This document shows positions 1 through 8,517 of a DNA stretch of 24,295 nt, in pieces. The stretch is from an uncultured Bacteroidales bacterium (GTDB taxonomy: Bacteria > Bacteroidota > Bacteroidia > Bacteroidales > Lentimicrobiaceae). The position numbers and the translations under genes were made by a program. Where the stretch lies: assembly GCA_937894795.1 (NCBI GenBank), contig CALCQV010000096.1:1-24295 (forward strand), in the 5' to 3' direction. The notes beneath the pieces are model-generated. The model was not told where the DNA came from and made no database searches. It saw only the letters and a list, made by a program, of their open reading frames with translations. Numbering within the stretch: position 1 is the first letter of the stretch; every line of letters starts with the position of its first letter.

Positions 1-77
1 TAAATAAAAAAGAGGACAAAGCATTTCTAAAAAATACCGAGGATAAAGTAGAAATGCTTTGTCCTCTTTTTTATTTA
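1..77. repeat. Perfect 28-bp inverted repeat at window edge (bidirectional terminator or fold-back)
   Basis: Bases 1-28 are the exact reverse complement of 50-77, with a 21-nt loop at 29-49. The left arm carries an A-run and the right arm ends in a T-run (TCTTTTTTATTTA), with a GC-richer core containing GAGGACAAAGC, as in an intrinsic terminator that works in both directions. It lies just upstream of eno and could end transcription of a gene outside the window. Because it begins exactly at base 1, a fold-back artefact at a contig end is the alternative. Confidence 0.6.
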
Positions 78-109
78 TAGACTATATTATTAATTTAAAA
101 ATATTAGCG

Positions 110-1399
110 ATGAGTGCAATTGCAACAATTTATGCCCGTCAGATCCTTGATTCACGTGGCAATCCTACTATTGAAGTGGATGTATATACAACAAATGGTG
201 CTCTTGGTAGAGCTGCGGTACCTTCAGGTGCTTCAACAGGAGTTCATGAAGCTGTTGAACTCAGAGATGGTGACAGCAAGGTGTACCTTGGTAAAGGTGT
301 TTTGAAAGCTGTTCAGAATGTCAATAAAGTACTGGCTGAAGAATTAAAAGGTTATTCAGTTTCTGATCAGAATGAGATTGATGCCAGAATGATTGAACTG
401 GATGGGACTCCCAATAAAGGGAATCTTGGTGCCAATGCTATTCTTGGTGTGTCATTAGCCGTTGCCAATGCTGCTGCACAAGAGTCTGGCCAATTCCTTT
501 ATAGGTATGTAGGTGGAGTTAATGCAAATACTCTTCCTATTCCAATGATGAATATCATCAATGGTGGATCACATGCCGATAATGCCATTGATTTCCAGGA
601 ATTCATGATTATGCCAGTTGGTGCTCCTAACTTTTCAGAAGCCCTCCGTATGGGAGCTGAAGTATTTCATAACCTGAAATCTGTACTTAAAAAAGGTGGC
701 TATTCAACCAATGTTGGTGATGAAGGTGGATTTGCTCCTAACCTTAAATCCAATGAAGAAGCTGTGACTGTAATTCTGCAAGCTATTGAGAAGGCAGGTT
801 ATAAATCCGGTCAGGATGTTTATATTGCCCTTGACCCTGCTTCATCTGAGTATTATCTCCCGGAAGAAAAGGTCTATCATCTTCACAAATCTACCGGCGA
901 TAAGCTTACCTCTGCTCAAATGGTTGATTATTGGAAAAACTGGACCGATAAATACCCCATCATTTCTATAGAAGATGGTATGGCTGAGGACGATTGGGAT
1001 GGTTGGAAACTTATGACTGAAAAAATGGGAAGTAAGATACAACTGGTTGGTGATGATTTGTTTGTTACCAATTCAAAACGTTTACAGATGGGAATCGAAA
1101 GAGGAGTGGCTAATTCCATCCTGGTAAAAGTTAATCAAATAGGAACTCTTACTGAAACCATTGATGCGGTTAATATGGCCTATCGCAATGGATACACTGC
1201 CGTTATGAGCCATCGCTCTGGTGAAACGGAAGATACTACTATTGCTGACCTGGCGGTTGCACTTAATACCGGTATGATAAAAACAGGATCTGCCAGCCGC
1301 ACTGACAGAATTGTAAAATACAACCAGTTATTGCGTATTGAAGAAATGTTAGGTACTTCAGCAAGATACCTTGGGAAAGATTTCAAATACGCTAAATAA
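110..1399 (+). CDS. eno: Enolase (2-phosphoglycerate dehydratase)
   Basis: This cytoplasmic glycolytic enzyme interconverts 2-phosphoglycerate and phosphoenolpyruvate, with Mg2+. The 429-aa product has the normal family length. The N-terminal fold begins with ARQILDSRGNPT. The catalytic and metal-binding residues are all in place: E205 in GDEGGF, D242 in ALDPASSEY, E288 in SIEDG, D315 in VGDD, K340 in ILVKVNQIGTLTET and H368 in SHRSGETED. The frame is open back to a TTG at 59, which would add 17 unrelated residues, but that codon sits inside the edge inverted repeat. ATG 110 is preferred because homology starts at MSAIATIYARQ. No Shine-Dalgarno is seen, and an A/T-rich leader precedes the start, as is usual in Bacteroidota. 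A strong terminator follows 68 bp downstream, so the gene is probably the end of its transcript. Confidence 0.98.
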   Translation: MSAIATIYARQILDSRGNPTIEVDVYTTNGALGRAAVPSGASTGVHEAVELRDGDSKVYLGKGVLKAVQNVNKVLAEELKGYSVSDQNEIDARMIELDGTPNKGNLGANAILGVSLAVANAAAQESGQFLYRYVGGVNANTLPIPMMNIINGGSHADNAIDFQEFMIMPVGAPNFSEALRMGAEVFHNLKSVLKKGGYSTNVGDEGGFAPNLKSNEEAVTVILQAIEKAGYKSGQDVYIALDPASSEYYLPEEKVYHLHKSTGDKLTSAQMVDYWKNWTDKYPIISIEDGMAEDDWDGWKLMTEKMGSKIQLVGDDLFVTNSKRLQMGIERGVANSILVKVNQIGTLTETIDAVNMAYRNGYTAVMSHRSGETEDTTIADLAVALNTGMIKTGSASRTDRIVKYNQLLRIEEMLGTSARYLGKDFKYAK

Positions 1400-1467
1400 C
1401 AAGTATTCAAATTGGAGCACTTTATATAAGGCAATTTTCTTCGCGTCAGATATAAACAAGCACAAAC

Positions 1468-1499
1468 AAAAAGAGACAGCTAATTGGCTGTCTCTTTTT
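1468..1499 (+). terminator. Rho-independent terminator after eno
   Basis: Arms 1468-1480 (AAAAAGAGACAGC) and 1487-1499 (GCTGTCTCTTTTT) are perfectly complementary over 13 bp around a 6-nt loop, and the right arm ends in a T5 run. The A-run on the left could make it bidirectional. It separates eno from the ccmF unit. Confidence 0.9.
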
Positions 1500-1556
1500 A
1501 TTTATAGATATATTTAGATTTCAGCATATCAACGTAAGTTGAAAGGGTATATTTCC

Positions 1557-1564
1557 TATTTTTG
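1557..1564 (+). promoter_or_regulatory. Candidate -7 box (TATTTTTG) upstream of ccmF
   Basis: The octamer fits the Bacteroidota sigma-ABfr -7 consensus TAnnTTTG and lies 53 bp before the ccmF start, just after the eno terminator. A TTG at 1539-1541 is only 15 bp upstream, shorter than the usual 19-21, so only the -7 element is supported. Confidence 0.45.
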
Positions 1565-1617
1565 CAATTCAATCCTCTTGATATACACTATCAGTAGTAA
1601 AATACATCACATAACTT

Positions 1618-3987
1618 ATGGCAGAAATTAATTACATTGGCGAAAACCTGATGGCAGGCAATTTGGGAAGATTTTTTATTTACTTGTCGATAATTGCCGG
1701 ATTTATCTCATTATTCTATTATGTAAAGGTTGCCTCTACAATAGAATCAAACAGGCTAAAACCTTTACGCACCGGTAGGATATTTTACTATATCCAGACT
1801 TTCTCAGTTGTAATTACCGGATTGATACTGTTCTATTTGATTTTAGGTCATAATTTTGAATACTCATATATTTTCAAACATTCGTCAAGGTTAATGCCCG
1901 GTAAATATATTATCTCGAGTTTTTGGGCAGGACAGGAAGGGAGTTTCTTACTTTGGGCAATGCTAATTGCCTTATTTGGAATTGGAGCTTTACATACTGC
2001 AAAAAGGCTTGAAGGCGGTGTGATGGCTGTAGTTAGTGTGGCGGTGATATTCCTGATGTCGATGCTCTTGGGTGTTAATATCTTAGGAGTAAAGTTAGGC
2101 ACTAACCCATTTGAATTATTAAGGGAAGTGCAAGCAAATGTAGGAGATGATTTTTTTAAGAATCCTTCATACCTGAGCTTTATTATTGACGGTAATGGAT
2201 TAAATCCATTATTGGAAAATCCATGGATGGTTATCCATCCTCCAATGCTGTTTATGGGCTATGCATCAGCCCTTTTCCCTTTTGCATTTGCTCTTGCTTC
2301 TTTAATTGAAAATGATAGGAGGTATTGGATAAAACTCTCACTGCCATGGATTCTGCTGTCAATTGGTTTACTTGGACTTGGTTTGATATTAGGAGGTGCC
2401 TGGGCATATCAATCACTGACATTTGGAGGCTTTTGGGCTTGGGATCCGGTTGAAAATGCATCATTGGTTCCCTGGCTTGTACTTGTGGCTGCCTTGCATT
2501 ATATGCTATTGTCATACAAGCGTGACAAGTATTACTGGGGTACATACATATTCTCATTTCTTGGCTTCTTAATGGTAGTATATGCCAGTTATCTGACAAG
2601 GTCAGGTATCCTTGGGGAAACTTCTGTACATGCCTTTGGAGATGATGGATTGTCAGTTCAGCTTATTTCTTTTATGGTTGTCTTTACAGTAGTACCGGTG
2701 TGGTTTCTGTACAAAAGAAGGAAAGATTTACCTGTAAATGACCTGCCTAGTCTTTTTAACAGGGAATTTATGATGCTATATGGCGCGATTGTTATTTTGC
2801 TATCTGCATTCCAGATCATCAGTACAACTTCCATTCCTGTATTTAGTAAAATATTCAACACTAATCTTGCCCTTACATCCAATGTGGTCGGATTTTACAA
2901 TAGCTGGCAAATGCCGTTTGCCATGATTGTTGCTCTGCTTATTGGGCTTGCACATTACCTGTCGAATGATAAGAATGATATGAAGCGATTTTGGAAGCAA
3001 ATATTATATCCTGCCGGAATCGCATTGATAATTGCAATTATAACTTTTGTCACGGACCACGATATGCAATTCGCTCATGCTGTGTTTATGTTCCTTATTG
3101 TTTTTGCAATAATATCATCGCTGGCATATCTTTTCAAGTATATCACAAAGCACAGAAACTTAAGTGCGGGATTGACACACCTTGGTTTCAGCATCTTCCT
3201 GTTGGGAGTGCTTGTTACTTTTGCCAATACTGTTACTCTTACAAGTAATACTCCAGGTGGTACACAAGGAAATAATGTAATGCTATTTAAAGGTCAGGTT
3301 AAGGAAATTGGTAACCAATTGCTAAGTTACAGTGGGAGCAGGGAGGAAAGAGATGAGATATTCTATCAGGTCGATTTCCTTGAAAAGACTGCTGAAGGAC
3401 AGACTAAAGTTAAATACTCCGTATTCCCTTCAGTTAAATACAACGATAGAATGGGGAATGTGCACAATCCTGACACAAGAAACCTCTTGACTGGTGATGT
3501 GTTCATGTATCTGACTTTTGCCGAAGATCGTTCAAAGCGTTCTGCTGATGGCTATTCGGTAACAGAAACCAGAGACCTGGCGGTTAATGACACTTTGTTT
3601 GCTGGTGAGAAAACAGTTGTACTGGATTCCATAACCATTGAATTACTGGATGCTACCGGTGAAAATATTCAGATCAATGCAATGTTAGCCACCACTGATT
3701 CTTTAAATAATCCTGTAACAATTCCACTAACCTATAAGCTTCAGGGAAATATGGCTGAAAGTGGTATTGTATCTTTACCTGGTTCAGATGTAAGAATTCG
3801 TTTTGATAGGGTTGCAGAGATGGCAAGAACGATTAACGTGTCGTTATTGGAGAAACAGGCAGAGTTTATTGTACTGAAAATAATGTTCTTCCCATGGATA
3901 GGAATACTTTGGGCCGGCGCTATAATTATGTTTATTGGTATAACACTTGCAATATACAAGAGAGCCGTTAGAGCTACTGAGGTGTAA
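1618..3987 (+). CDS. ccmF: CcmF/CcsA-family cytochrome c haem lyase
   Basis: This is a polytopic inner-membrane protein of the CcmF/CcsA haem-handling family, which attaches haem to apocytochrome c. The 789-aa product has many hydrophobic segments. It carries the tryptophan-rich haem-binding motif (WWD domain) as GFWAWDPVENAS at residues 271-282, and the family block WAGQEGSFLLW near residue 103. H207 in HPPMLFMGY is a candidate haem-ligand region. A hydrophilic segment of roughly residues 545-750 precedes a final membrane segment, which is the CcmF layout and makes it longer than the E. coli protein of about 650 aa. No ccmA, B, C, D, E, G or H lies beside it, so partners must be encoded elsewhere. 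The start is ATG 1618; a second in-frame Met at codon 12 is possible. CcsA of system II is the alternative label, but the length and order favour CcmF. Confidence 0.9.
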   Translation: MAEINYIGENLMAGNLGRFFIYLSIIAGFISLFYYVKVASTIESNRLKPLRTGRIFYYIQTFSVVITGLILFYLILGHNFEYSYIFKHSSRLMPGKYIISSFWAGQEGSFLLWAMLIALFGIGALHTAKRLEGGVMAVVSVAVIFLMSMLLGVNILGVKLGTNPFELLREVQANVGDDFFKNPSYLSFIIDGNGLNPLLENPWMVIHPPMLFMGYASALFPFAFALASLIENDRRYWIKLSLPWILLSIGLLGLGLILGGAWAYQSLTFGGFWAWDPVENASLVPWLVLVAALHYMLLSYKRDKYYWGTYIFSFLGFLMVVYASYLTRSGILGETSVHAFGDDGLSVQLISFMVVFTVVPVWFLYKRRKDLPVNDLPSLFNREFMMLYGAIVILLSAFQIISTTSIPVFSKIFNTNLALTSNVVGFYNSWQMPFAMIVALLIGLAHYLSNDKNDMKRFWKQILYPAGIALIIAIITFVTDHDMQFAHAVFMFLIVFAIISSLAYLFKYITKHRNLSAGLTHLGFSIFLLGVLVTFANTVTLTSNTPGGTQGNNVMLFKGQVKEIGNQLLSYSGSREERDEIFYQVDFLEKTAEGQTKVKYSVFPSVKYNDRMGNVHNPDTRNLLTGDVFMYLTFAEDRSKRSADGYSVTETRDLAVNDTLFAGEKTVVLDSITIELLDATGENIQINAMLATTDSLNNPVTIPLTYKLQGNMAESGIVSLPGSDVRIRFDRVAEMARTINVSLLEKQAEFIVLKIMFFPWIGILWAGAIIMFIGITLAIYKRAVRATEV

Positions 3988-4050
3988 GCAATCCATGCCA
4001 ATACCCCGGAACAGACAATTGCTTTTAGAGGATCAGAAACTTATTATGAC

Positions 4051-4058
4051 TATTTTTG
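4051..4058 (+). promoter_or_regulatory. Candidate -7 box (TATTTTTG) for the envelope operon
   Basis: TATTTTTG matches TAnnTTTG, 17 bp before the DUF2520 start, at the head of a closely packed gene run. No -33 TTG is seen at normal spacing. A weak 7-bp inverted repeat (AAGCAAT/ATTGCTT, about 3986-4024) overlaps the end of ccmF and could be a poor terminator. Confidence 0.4.
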
Positions 4059-4075
4059 TGCCTTGTTTATAGTAC

Positions 4076-4930
4076 ATGGAAGCACAAAATAAACACACTA
4101 TATCATTTGCCGGCTCCGGCAATGTTGGTAGTTTTCTGTCAGTTGAGCTTTTTAAAGCGGGATGTTCTATAAAGCAAATATTCAGCAGAACATTGGAGAA
4201 TGCCCAAATACTTGCCGATAAAGTAAATGCAGAACCTATAGCCAATATAGATCTAATTGATGATAAAATAGATCTTTTGATTGTAGCCTTGCCTGATAGA
4301 ATTATACCGGAATTCTGTAAAGACTTAAATACTGCATTGGCAAAAAGGAGAGAAGCCGGTGAAACTAACGGTCATGATAAGCCTTTATTGAATGTAGCGT
4401 CAACAGCCGGGTCCGTATTGCTTAGTGAATTCAGTTTTCCGTTCATTCTCAATGGTGTACTATATCCTCTGCAATCATTCACTATGTCAACAAAGCCCTC
4501 TGTTAATAATATTCCCTTTTGTATTGAAGCAGAAGATGGCCGGCTTAATATTCTGTTAAAGCATATAGCCGCAATAATAAGTGATGATGTTAGAGAAGTT
4601 AACTCTCAACAACGTTTGAAGTTGCATCTGGCTGCAGTTTATTCCAGCAATTTCAGCAATCATTTATTTGCTATTGCCCACAAAATCATTCAACAAAGCA
4701 ATCTTGATTTTAATATATTGTGGCCATTGTTGAGTGAAACTGTCAATAGGCTGAAAGAGTGTAATCCGGAAGATGTGCAGACAGGCCCGGCTATCAGAAA
4801 CGATATGCAAACAATTGAAAAACACATTGAACTACTGTCCAAATATGAGAATGAATATTTTGGAAGAATATATCAACTCATGAGCGAGAGTATACAAATT
4901 ATGTCGACTAAGAAGACAGATAAAAACTAA
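4076..4930 (+). CDS. Rossmann-fold/DUF2520 oxidoreductase-like protein
   Basis: The 284-aa product has an N-terminal nucleotide-binding fold with the glycine motif FAGSGNVGS (residues 11-19). A strand ending in LLIVALPDR follows, resembling the NADP-binding Rossmann domain of the ketopantoate/F420-dependent reductase superfamily. The C-terminal half (about 145-275) is helical. Its segment around LHLAAVYSSNFSNHLFAIA fits the DUF2520 domain, which is related to the helical dimerisation domain of 6-phosphogluconate dehydrogenase-like enzymes. The substrate is unknown. It is the first gene of a compact operon, 28 bp before a KdsC-like phosphatase, an arrangement known from many Bacteroidota. The start ATG 4076 lies just after a -7-like box. 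Confidence is high for the family and low for any reaction. Confidence 0.85.
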   Translation: MEAQNKHTISFAGSGNVGSFLSVELFKAGCSIKQIFSRTLENAQILADKVNAEPIANIDLIDDKIDLLIVALPDRIIPEFCKDLNTALAKRREAGETNGHDKPLLNVASTAGSVLLSEFSFPFILNGVLYPLQSFTMSTKPSVNNIPFCIEAEDGRLNILLKHIAAIISDDVREVNSQQRLKLHLAAVYSSNFSNHLFAIAHKIIQQSNLDFNILWPLLSETVNRLKECNPEDVQTGPAIRNDMQTIEKHIELLSKYENEYFGRIYQLMSESIQIMSTKKTDKN

Positions 4931-4958
4931 GAATCATTCAATAATTTATTAACTCGAG

Positions 4959-5480
4959 ATGTCAAATTATAAAGAAGATTTGAAAAATATAAAGACATTG
5001 ATCTTTGACTATGATGGTGTGCTTACTGATGGTGTGGTATTGATCACCAATGCAGGTGACCAACTGCGGACCGGTCATGTTAAGGATGGCTATGCATTGC
5101 AACTGGCCGTAAAGTCGGGTTTAAGGGTAGTGGTATTGTCAGGAGGCTTTTCTGAATCGGTAAAGCACAGATGTGCCGCGCTTAACCTGACGGATGTATT
5201 TCTCGGCATAGAAAATAAGCTGGTAGCTTTCAACGAGTATATTGAAAAACATCAAATTGATCCCAAAGAGGTTCTTTATATGGGAGATGATATTCCTGAC
5301 TATGAAGTGATGAAAAGTGTTGGAGTACCTGTTTGCCCTGCTGATGCTGCACAGGAGATTAAATCGATATCACGCTATATTTCGCACTTCGAAGGAGGTA
5401 AAGGATGCGTCAGAGATATTATAGAGCAAGTGCTTAAGATTCAGGGCAAATGGATGAATGGGAATGCATATCACTGGTAG
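4959..5480 (+). CDS. kdsC: KdsC-like HAD phosphatase (Kdo-8-phosphate phosphatase family)
   Basis: The 173-aa single-domain HAD phosphatase lacks a cap domain and matches the KdsC/YrbI length. Motif I is FDYDGVLTDG, with nucleophile D17 and acid/base D19. Motif II is VVLSGG with S61, motif III is K87 in GIENK, and motif IV is YMGDDIPD with D110, D111 and D114. KdsC dephosphorylates Kdo-8-phosphate to Kdo for the lipopolysaccharide inner core. LpxB in the same gene run supports an envelope role. Some Bacteroidota homologues act on related nonulosonic-acid or other sugar phosphates, so the exact substrate is inferred. It is 9 bp from the UbiA gene and surely cotranscribed. Confidence 0.88.
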   Translation: MSNYKEDLKNIKTLIFDYDGVLTDGVVLITNAGDQLRTGHVKDGYALQLAVKSGLRVVVLSGGFSESVKHRCAALNLTDVFLGIENKLVAFNEYIEKHQIDPKEVLYMGDDIPDYEVMKSVGVPVCPADAAQEIKSISRYISHFEGGKGCVRDIIEQVLKIQGKWMNGNAYHW

Positions 5481-5489
5481 ACAGGGACT

Positions 5490-6473
5490 ATGACAGATAT
5501 TAAACAAAATATGATAAACGTGATAAAGAAAATCCCGGCTTTCCTTAAACTCATTAGGTGGCCTAATCTCCTCATCATCATCGCCATTCAGCTGGCACTT
5601 TATTATGTTATTGTTTTACGAATATATGACACTGCTGGTATTCAAGCTACTTTGTGTAATTTAAACCTCTATTTGTTAGTCTCTGCAACGGTATTGGTAG
5701 CTGCTGCAGGATATATTATAAACGATTATTTTGATATTAGGGTTGATAGGATAAACAGGCCTGAATCGATGGTGCTTGGTCGTATTATGCAGAGAAGGAC
5801 AGGGATTATACTTCACCAGATTCTAAGTGTTATTGCTGTGATTCTTGGCTTTTATATTGCCTATAGGGCAGGATCATGGCGTTTGGGACTCATATTCCCA
5901 ATGATCATCATGTTGTTGTGGCTCTATTCAGTCAAGTATAAGAGAACTGTAATCTGGGGAAACATAACTATTGCTGTTGTGTCAGCATTAGTGATAATAT
6001 TGGTCTGGTTGTTCGAATTCTTTATGCTTCGTCAGCATCCTGATGATTTTATCACAGCAGCTCCATATCTTGGAATGATTACACGATATTTTGGCTTTTA
6101 TGCCCTGTTTGCTTTTCTCATAACCTTTATCAGGGAAGTAATTAAGGATGCAGAGGATATTGAAGGGGATAAATTAACTGGTGTTAGAACTTTGGCTGTT
6201 CAGATGGGAATTGCAGTTTCCAGGAAAGTCGCTCTTTATACATCAGCAGTCACCTCTTTAATCTTGTTGTATATTATTATTTCATTCTTTAATAGAGGAA
6301 TGACCATTGCTGGTGCTTACTTTGGTTTGGCAGTTTTTTTGCCACTATTATATCTGATTGTTCGGATAGTAAAAGCAAAAAGCAAAAGCGATTTCCATTC
6401 AATTAGTGTTTTATTGAAAATAATTATGGTTGCCGGTATCTTAGGACTTCAACCCATAGCCATAGTCATTTGA
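5490..6473 (+). CDS. UbiA-family prenyltransferase
   Basis: This 327-aa integral membrane protein has about eight or nine hydrophobic helices. The two Asp-rich motifs of the UbiA superfamily are present: NDYFDIRVDRINRP (N78-P91) and DAEDIEGD (D220-D227). They bind the Mg2+-diphosphate of a polyprenyl donor. Homologues in Bacteroidota are commonly labelled geranylgeranylglycerol-phosphate geranylgeranyltransferase by similarity to the archaeal lipid enzyme. Menaquinone (MenA), haem O and other UbiA enzymes are alternatives, and the acceptor cannot be read from sequence. Its place between KdsC and Maf in an envelope cluster suggests a membrane-lipid or quinone product. The start ATG 5490 leaves a 9-bp gap to kdsC. 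Confidence 0.88.
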   Translation: MTDIKQNMINVIKKIPAFLKLIRWPNLLIIIAIQLALYYVIVLRIYDTAGIQATLCNLNLYLLVSATVLVAAAGYIINDYFDIRVDRINRPESMVLGRIMQRRTGIILHQILSVIAVILGFYIAYRAGSWRLGLIFPMIIMLLWLYSVKYKRTVIWGNITIAVVSALVIILVWLFEFFMLRQHPDDFITAAPYLGMITRYFGFYALFAFLITFIREVIKDAEDIEGDKLTGVRTLAVQMGIAVSRKVALYTSAVTSLILLYIIISFFNRGMTIAGAYFGLAVFLPLLYLIVRIVKAKSKSDFHSISVLLKIIMVAGILGLQPIAIVI

Positions 6474-6484
6474 AAAATGGTAAA

Positions 6485-7081
6485 ATGATCAATCTCAATA
6501 ATTCAGGCTTCCGCATCATACTTGCTTCTCAATCGCCGAGAAGGCAGTTTCTTTTACATGAAACAGGATTGGAGTTCGAGGTGTTGGTTAAACCTACTGA
6601 TGAGTCTTACCCTCCTGGGCTTAAAGCACATGAGATTGCTCAGTATGTAAGTGAGCAAAAGGCAATGGCATTCAATTTTGATGAATTATCATCAGATACA
6701 CTACTAATTACCGCCGATACCATTGTTTGGCTGGATGGTCAAGTTATTGGGAAACCCACGGATTCAATTGAAGCAAAAGAGATATTGACAAAGCTTTCGG
6801 GAAGGAATCACACGGTCTGTACCGGTATTTGTTTCAGAACGGCAAAGAATATTCATTCCTTCTATGTTAACACAGAAGTATATTTCAGGGAACTGGAAGA
6901 GCATGAAATTGATTACTATATTGAGCACTATAAACCATTTGACAAAGCCGGCGCTTATGGTGTACAAGAGTGGATTGGTTATGTAGGAGTGGAAAGAATT
7001 GAAGGATCATATTTTAACGTTATGGGGCTTCCCGTACAAAGGGTTTATATAGAATTGAAAAAATTCATTGAATCACATTAG
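6485..7081 (+). CDS. maf: Maf/YhdE nucleoside triphosphate pyrophosphatase
   Basis: The protein belongs to the Maf family, which hydrolyses dTTP/UTP or modified nucleoside triphosphates to the monophosphate plus PPi (house-cleaning; linked to septum inhibition in Bacillus). Landmarks, counted from ATG 6485 (198 aa), are the signature LASQSPRR (13-20), TADTIVW with catalytic D78, GKPTD, and the C-terminal blocks DKAGAYGVQEW and VERIEGSYFNVMGLP. The frame is open to a TTG at 6470 that overlaps the ubiA stop and would add five residues. ATG 6485 is preferred because it leaves a normal 11-bp gap. It precedes the DUF502 gene by 18 bp in the same operon. Confidence 0.93.
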   Translation: MINLNNSGFRIILASQSPRRQFLLHETGLEFEVLVKPTDESYPPGLKAHEIAQYVSEQKAMAFNFDELSSDTLLITADTIVWLDGQVIGKPTDSIEAKEILTKLSGRNHTVCTGICFRTAKNIHSFYVNTEVYFRELEEHEIDYYIEHYKPFDKAGAYGVQEWIGYVGVERIEGSYFNVMGLPVQRVYIELKKFIESH

Positions 7082-7099
7082 GATCAAAGAAATCTAAAA

Positions 7100-7738
7100 A
7101 TGGAAAGTAAACGCCCTTCGCAAAAGATATTATCATGGTTTCTGCAAGGAATGCTATATCTGGCACCTGTTTCGTTAACTATATACATAATATTTATTTC
7201 TTTTCGTTTTGTTGACGGAATACTAACTGATATTATCAAGAATATAGTAGGATTCAGAATTCCCGGACTTGGAATAGTTGTTATATTACTGGGTATTACA
7301 TTTATAGGTTTCCTCGGTTCGTCTTTGTTCTTTGGTAAGTATCTTAAGTTCTTTGATAAAATCATCAGTCAGGCGCCTTTGGTAAAGGTTATCTATACAT
7401 CTATTAAAGACTTTATATCAGCCTTTGTAGGTAAAGATCGTCGTTTCACTGAGCCGGTGCTTGTTAAAGTAAATCGTCAGTCAGATATTGAGAAGCTTGG
7501 GTTTATTACTCATAAAGATCTTTCAATGCTTGGTATTCCTGAAAACAAGGTGGCTGTTTATTTGCCACATTCATATAATTTCTCAGGTAATCTATTTATA
7601 GTGCCTGTGGAGAATGTTACGCCGATTAATGCTGCTCCTGCTGAAGTCATGAAGTTTATTGTAACTGCAGGAGTGACTAATATTGATCAAAAGAATGTAC
7701 CCTCGGATGTTATGCAAAATGAAATAATAGTAAAGTGA
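7100..7738 (+). CDS. DUF502 family membrane protein
   Basis: The 212-aa product has two N-terminal transmembrane segments, about residues 13-37 and 50-75, and a soluble C-terminal domain. The conserved pattern around PLVKVIYTSIKDF, then GFITHKD and VYLPHSYNFSGNLFIVP, is typical of DUF502 proteins. Members are widespread and of unknown function; a role in envelope or transport has only been inferred. Its stop TGA (7736-7738) shares the A of the surE ATG, so translation is probably coupled. The start ATG 7100 sits 18 bp after maf. Confidence 0.87.
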   Translation: MESKRPSQKILSWFLQGMLYLAPVSLTIYIIFISFRFVDGILTDIIKNIVGFRIPGLGIVVILLGITFIGFLGSSLFFGKYLKFFDKIISQAPLVKVIYTSIKDFISAFVGKDRRFTEPVLVKVNRQSDIEKLGFITHKDLSMLGIPENKVAVYLPHSYNFSGNLFIVPVENVTPINAAPAEVMKFIVTAGVTNIDQKNVPSDVMQNEIIVK

Positions 7739-8517
7739 TGGATAAAAAGAATAAGTTAATTCTGGTTACGAATGATGATGGAATAAATGCCCCCGGGTTA
7801 AGAGCCTTAATCAAATTTGTACGTCAACTGGGTGATGTGTTGATTGTTGCTCCTGATAAGCCTATGTCGGCAACTGGACATGCGGTAACAATAACTGCAC
7901 CATTAAGATTGACGAAAATAAAGCAGGAGCCTGGTTATATGGAGTATTCATGCAATGGTACACCGGCTGATTGTGTTAAATTAGGTCAGAAAGTAGTACT
8001 GGGTTACCCTCCTGATATGATTGTTTCAGGCATAAATCACGGATCGAATGCCGCAATTAATATTGTATATTCAGGAACTATGGCGGCTGTAATGGAAGGT
8101 GCTATTGAGAATATCCCTTCTGTTGGATTTTCATTGACTGATTATTCACATAGTGCCAATTTTAATCACTGCGAGCAGTTTATCTTATCAATTGGTAGAA
8201 ATATTCTTGATAAGGGACTTCCTGCATATACTTGCCTTAATGTTAATATTCCGGCATTGAATGGATCTCCTATAAAGGGAATGAAAATTGTTAGACAAGC
8301 ACATGCTTACTGGGATGAGAATTATGAACATCGCAAAGATCCTCAGGATCGTGATTACTTCTGGCTTACAGGTAAATTTATTAGTCTGGATAGCGGAGAG
8401 GATACTGATGAATGGGCATTGCAGAATAATTATGTGTCAGTAGTCCCGGTTCATTTTGACCTCACATCTCATAAATCAATACCTTTACTGAAAGATTGGG
8501 GTTTTGATACAAATTGA
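7738..8517 (+). CDS. surE: 5'/3'-nucleotidase SurE
   Basis: SurE is a metal-dependent survival phosphatase that hydrolyses nucleoside 5'- and 3'-monophosphates in the cytoplasm. The 259-aa product carries the family's metal site: D13-D14 in VTNDDGINAPG, S44 in MSATGHAV, and N100 in VSGINHGSN. PADCVKLG lies between them, and YSGTMAAVMEG follows. The frame extends to a GTG at 7735, one codon earlier. ATG 7738 is chosen because it forms a TGATG overlap with the upstream stop. It is probably the last tightly coupled gene of the run beginning at 4076, since a 121-bp gap follows. Confidence 0.96.
   Translation: MDKKNKLILVTNDDGINAPGLRALIKFVRQLGDVLIVAPDKPMSATGHAVTITAPLRLTKIKQEPGYMEYSCNGTPADCVKLGQKVVLGYPPDMIVSGINHGSNAAINIVYSGTMAAVMEGAIENIPSVGFSLTDYSHSANFNHCEQFILSIGRNILDKGLPAYTCLNVNIPALNGSPIKGMKIVRQAHAYWDENYEHRKDPQDRDYFWLTGKFISLDSGEDTDEWALQNNYVSVVPVHFDLTSHKSIPLLKDWGFDTN

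Noticed and set aside
59..109. Upstream TTG start for enolase
   Set aside because: The codon sits inside the edge inverted repeat and the 17 extra residues are not part of any enolase.
2252..2599. Minus-strand open frame of 115 codons
   Set aside because: It lies wholly inside ccmF, antisense to conserved haem lyase sequence, and its translation shows no recognisable domain.
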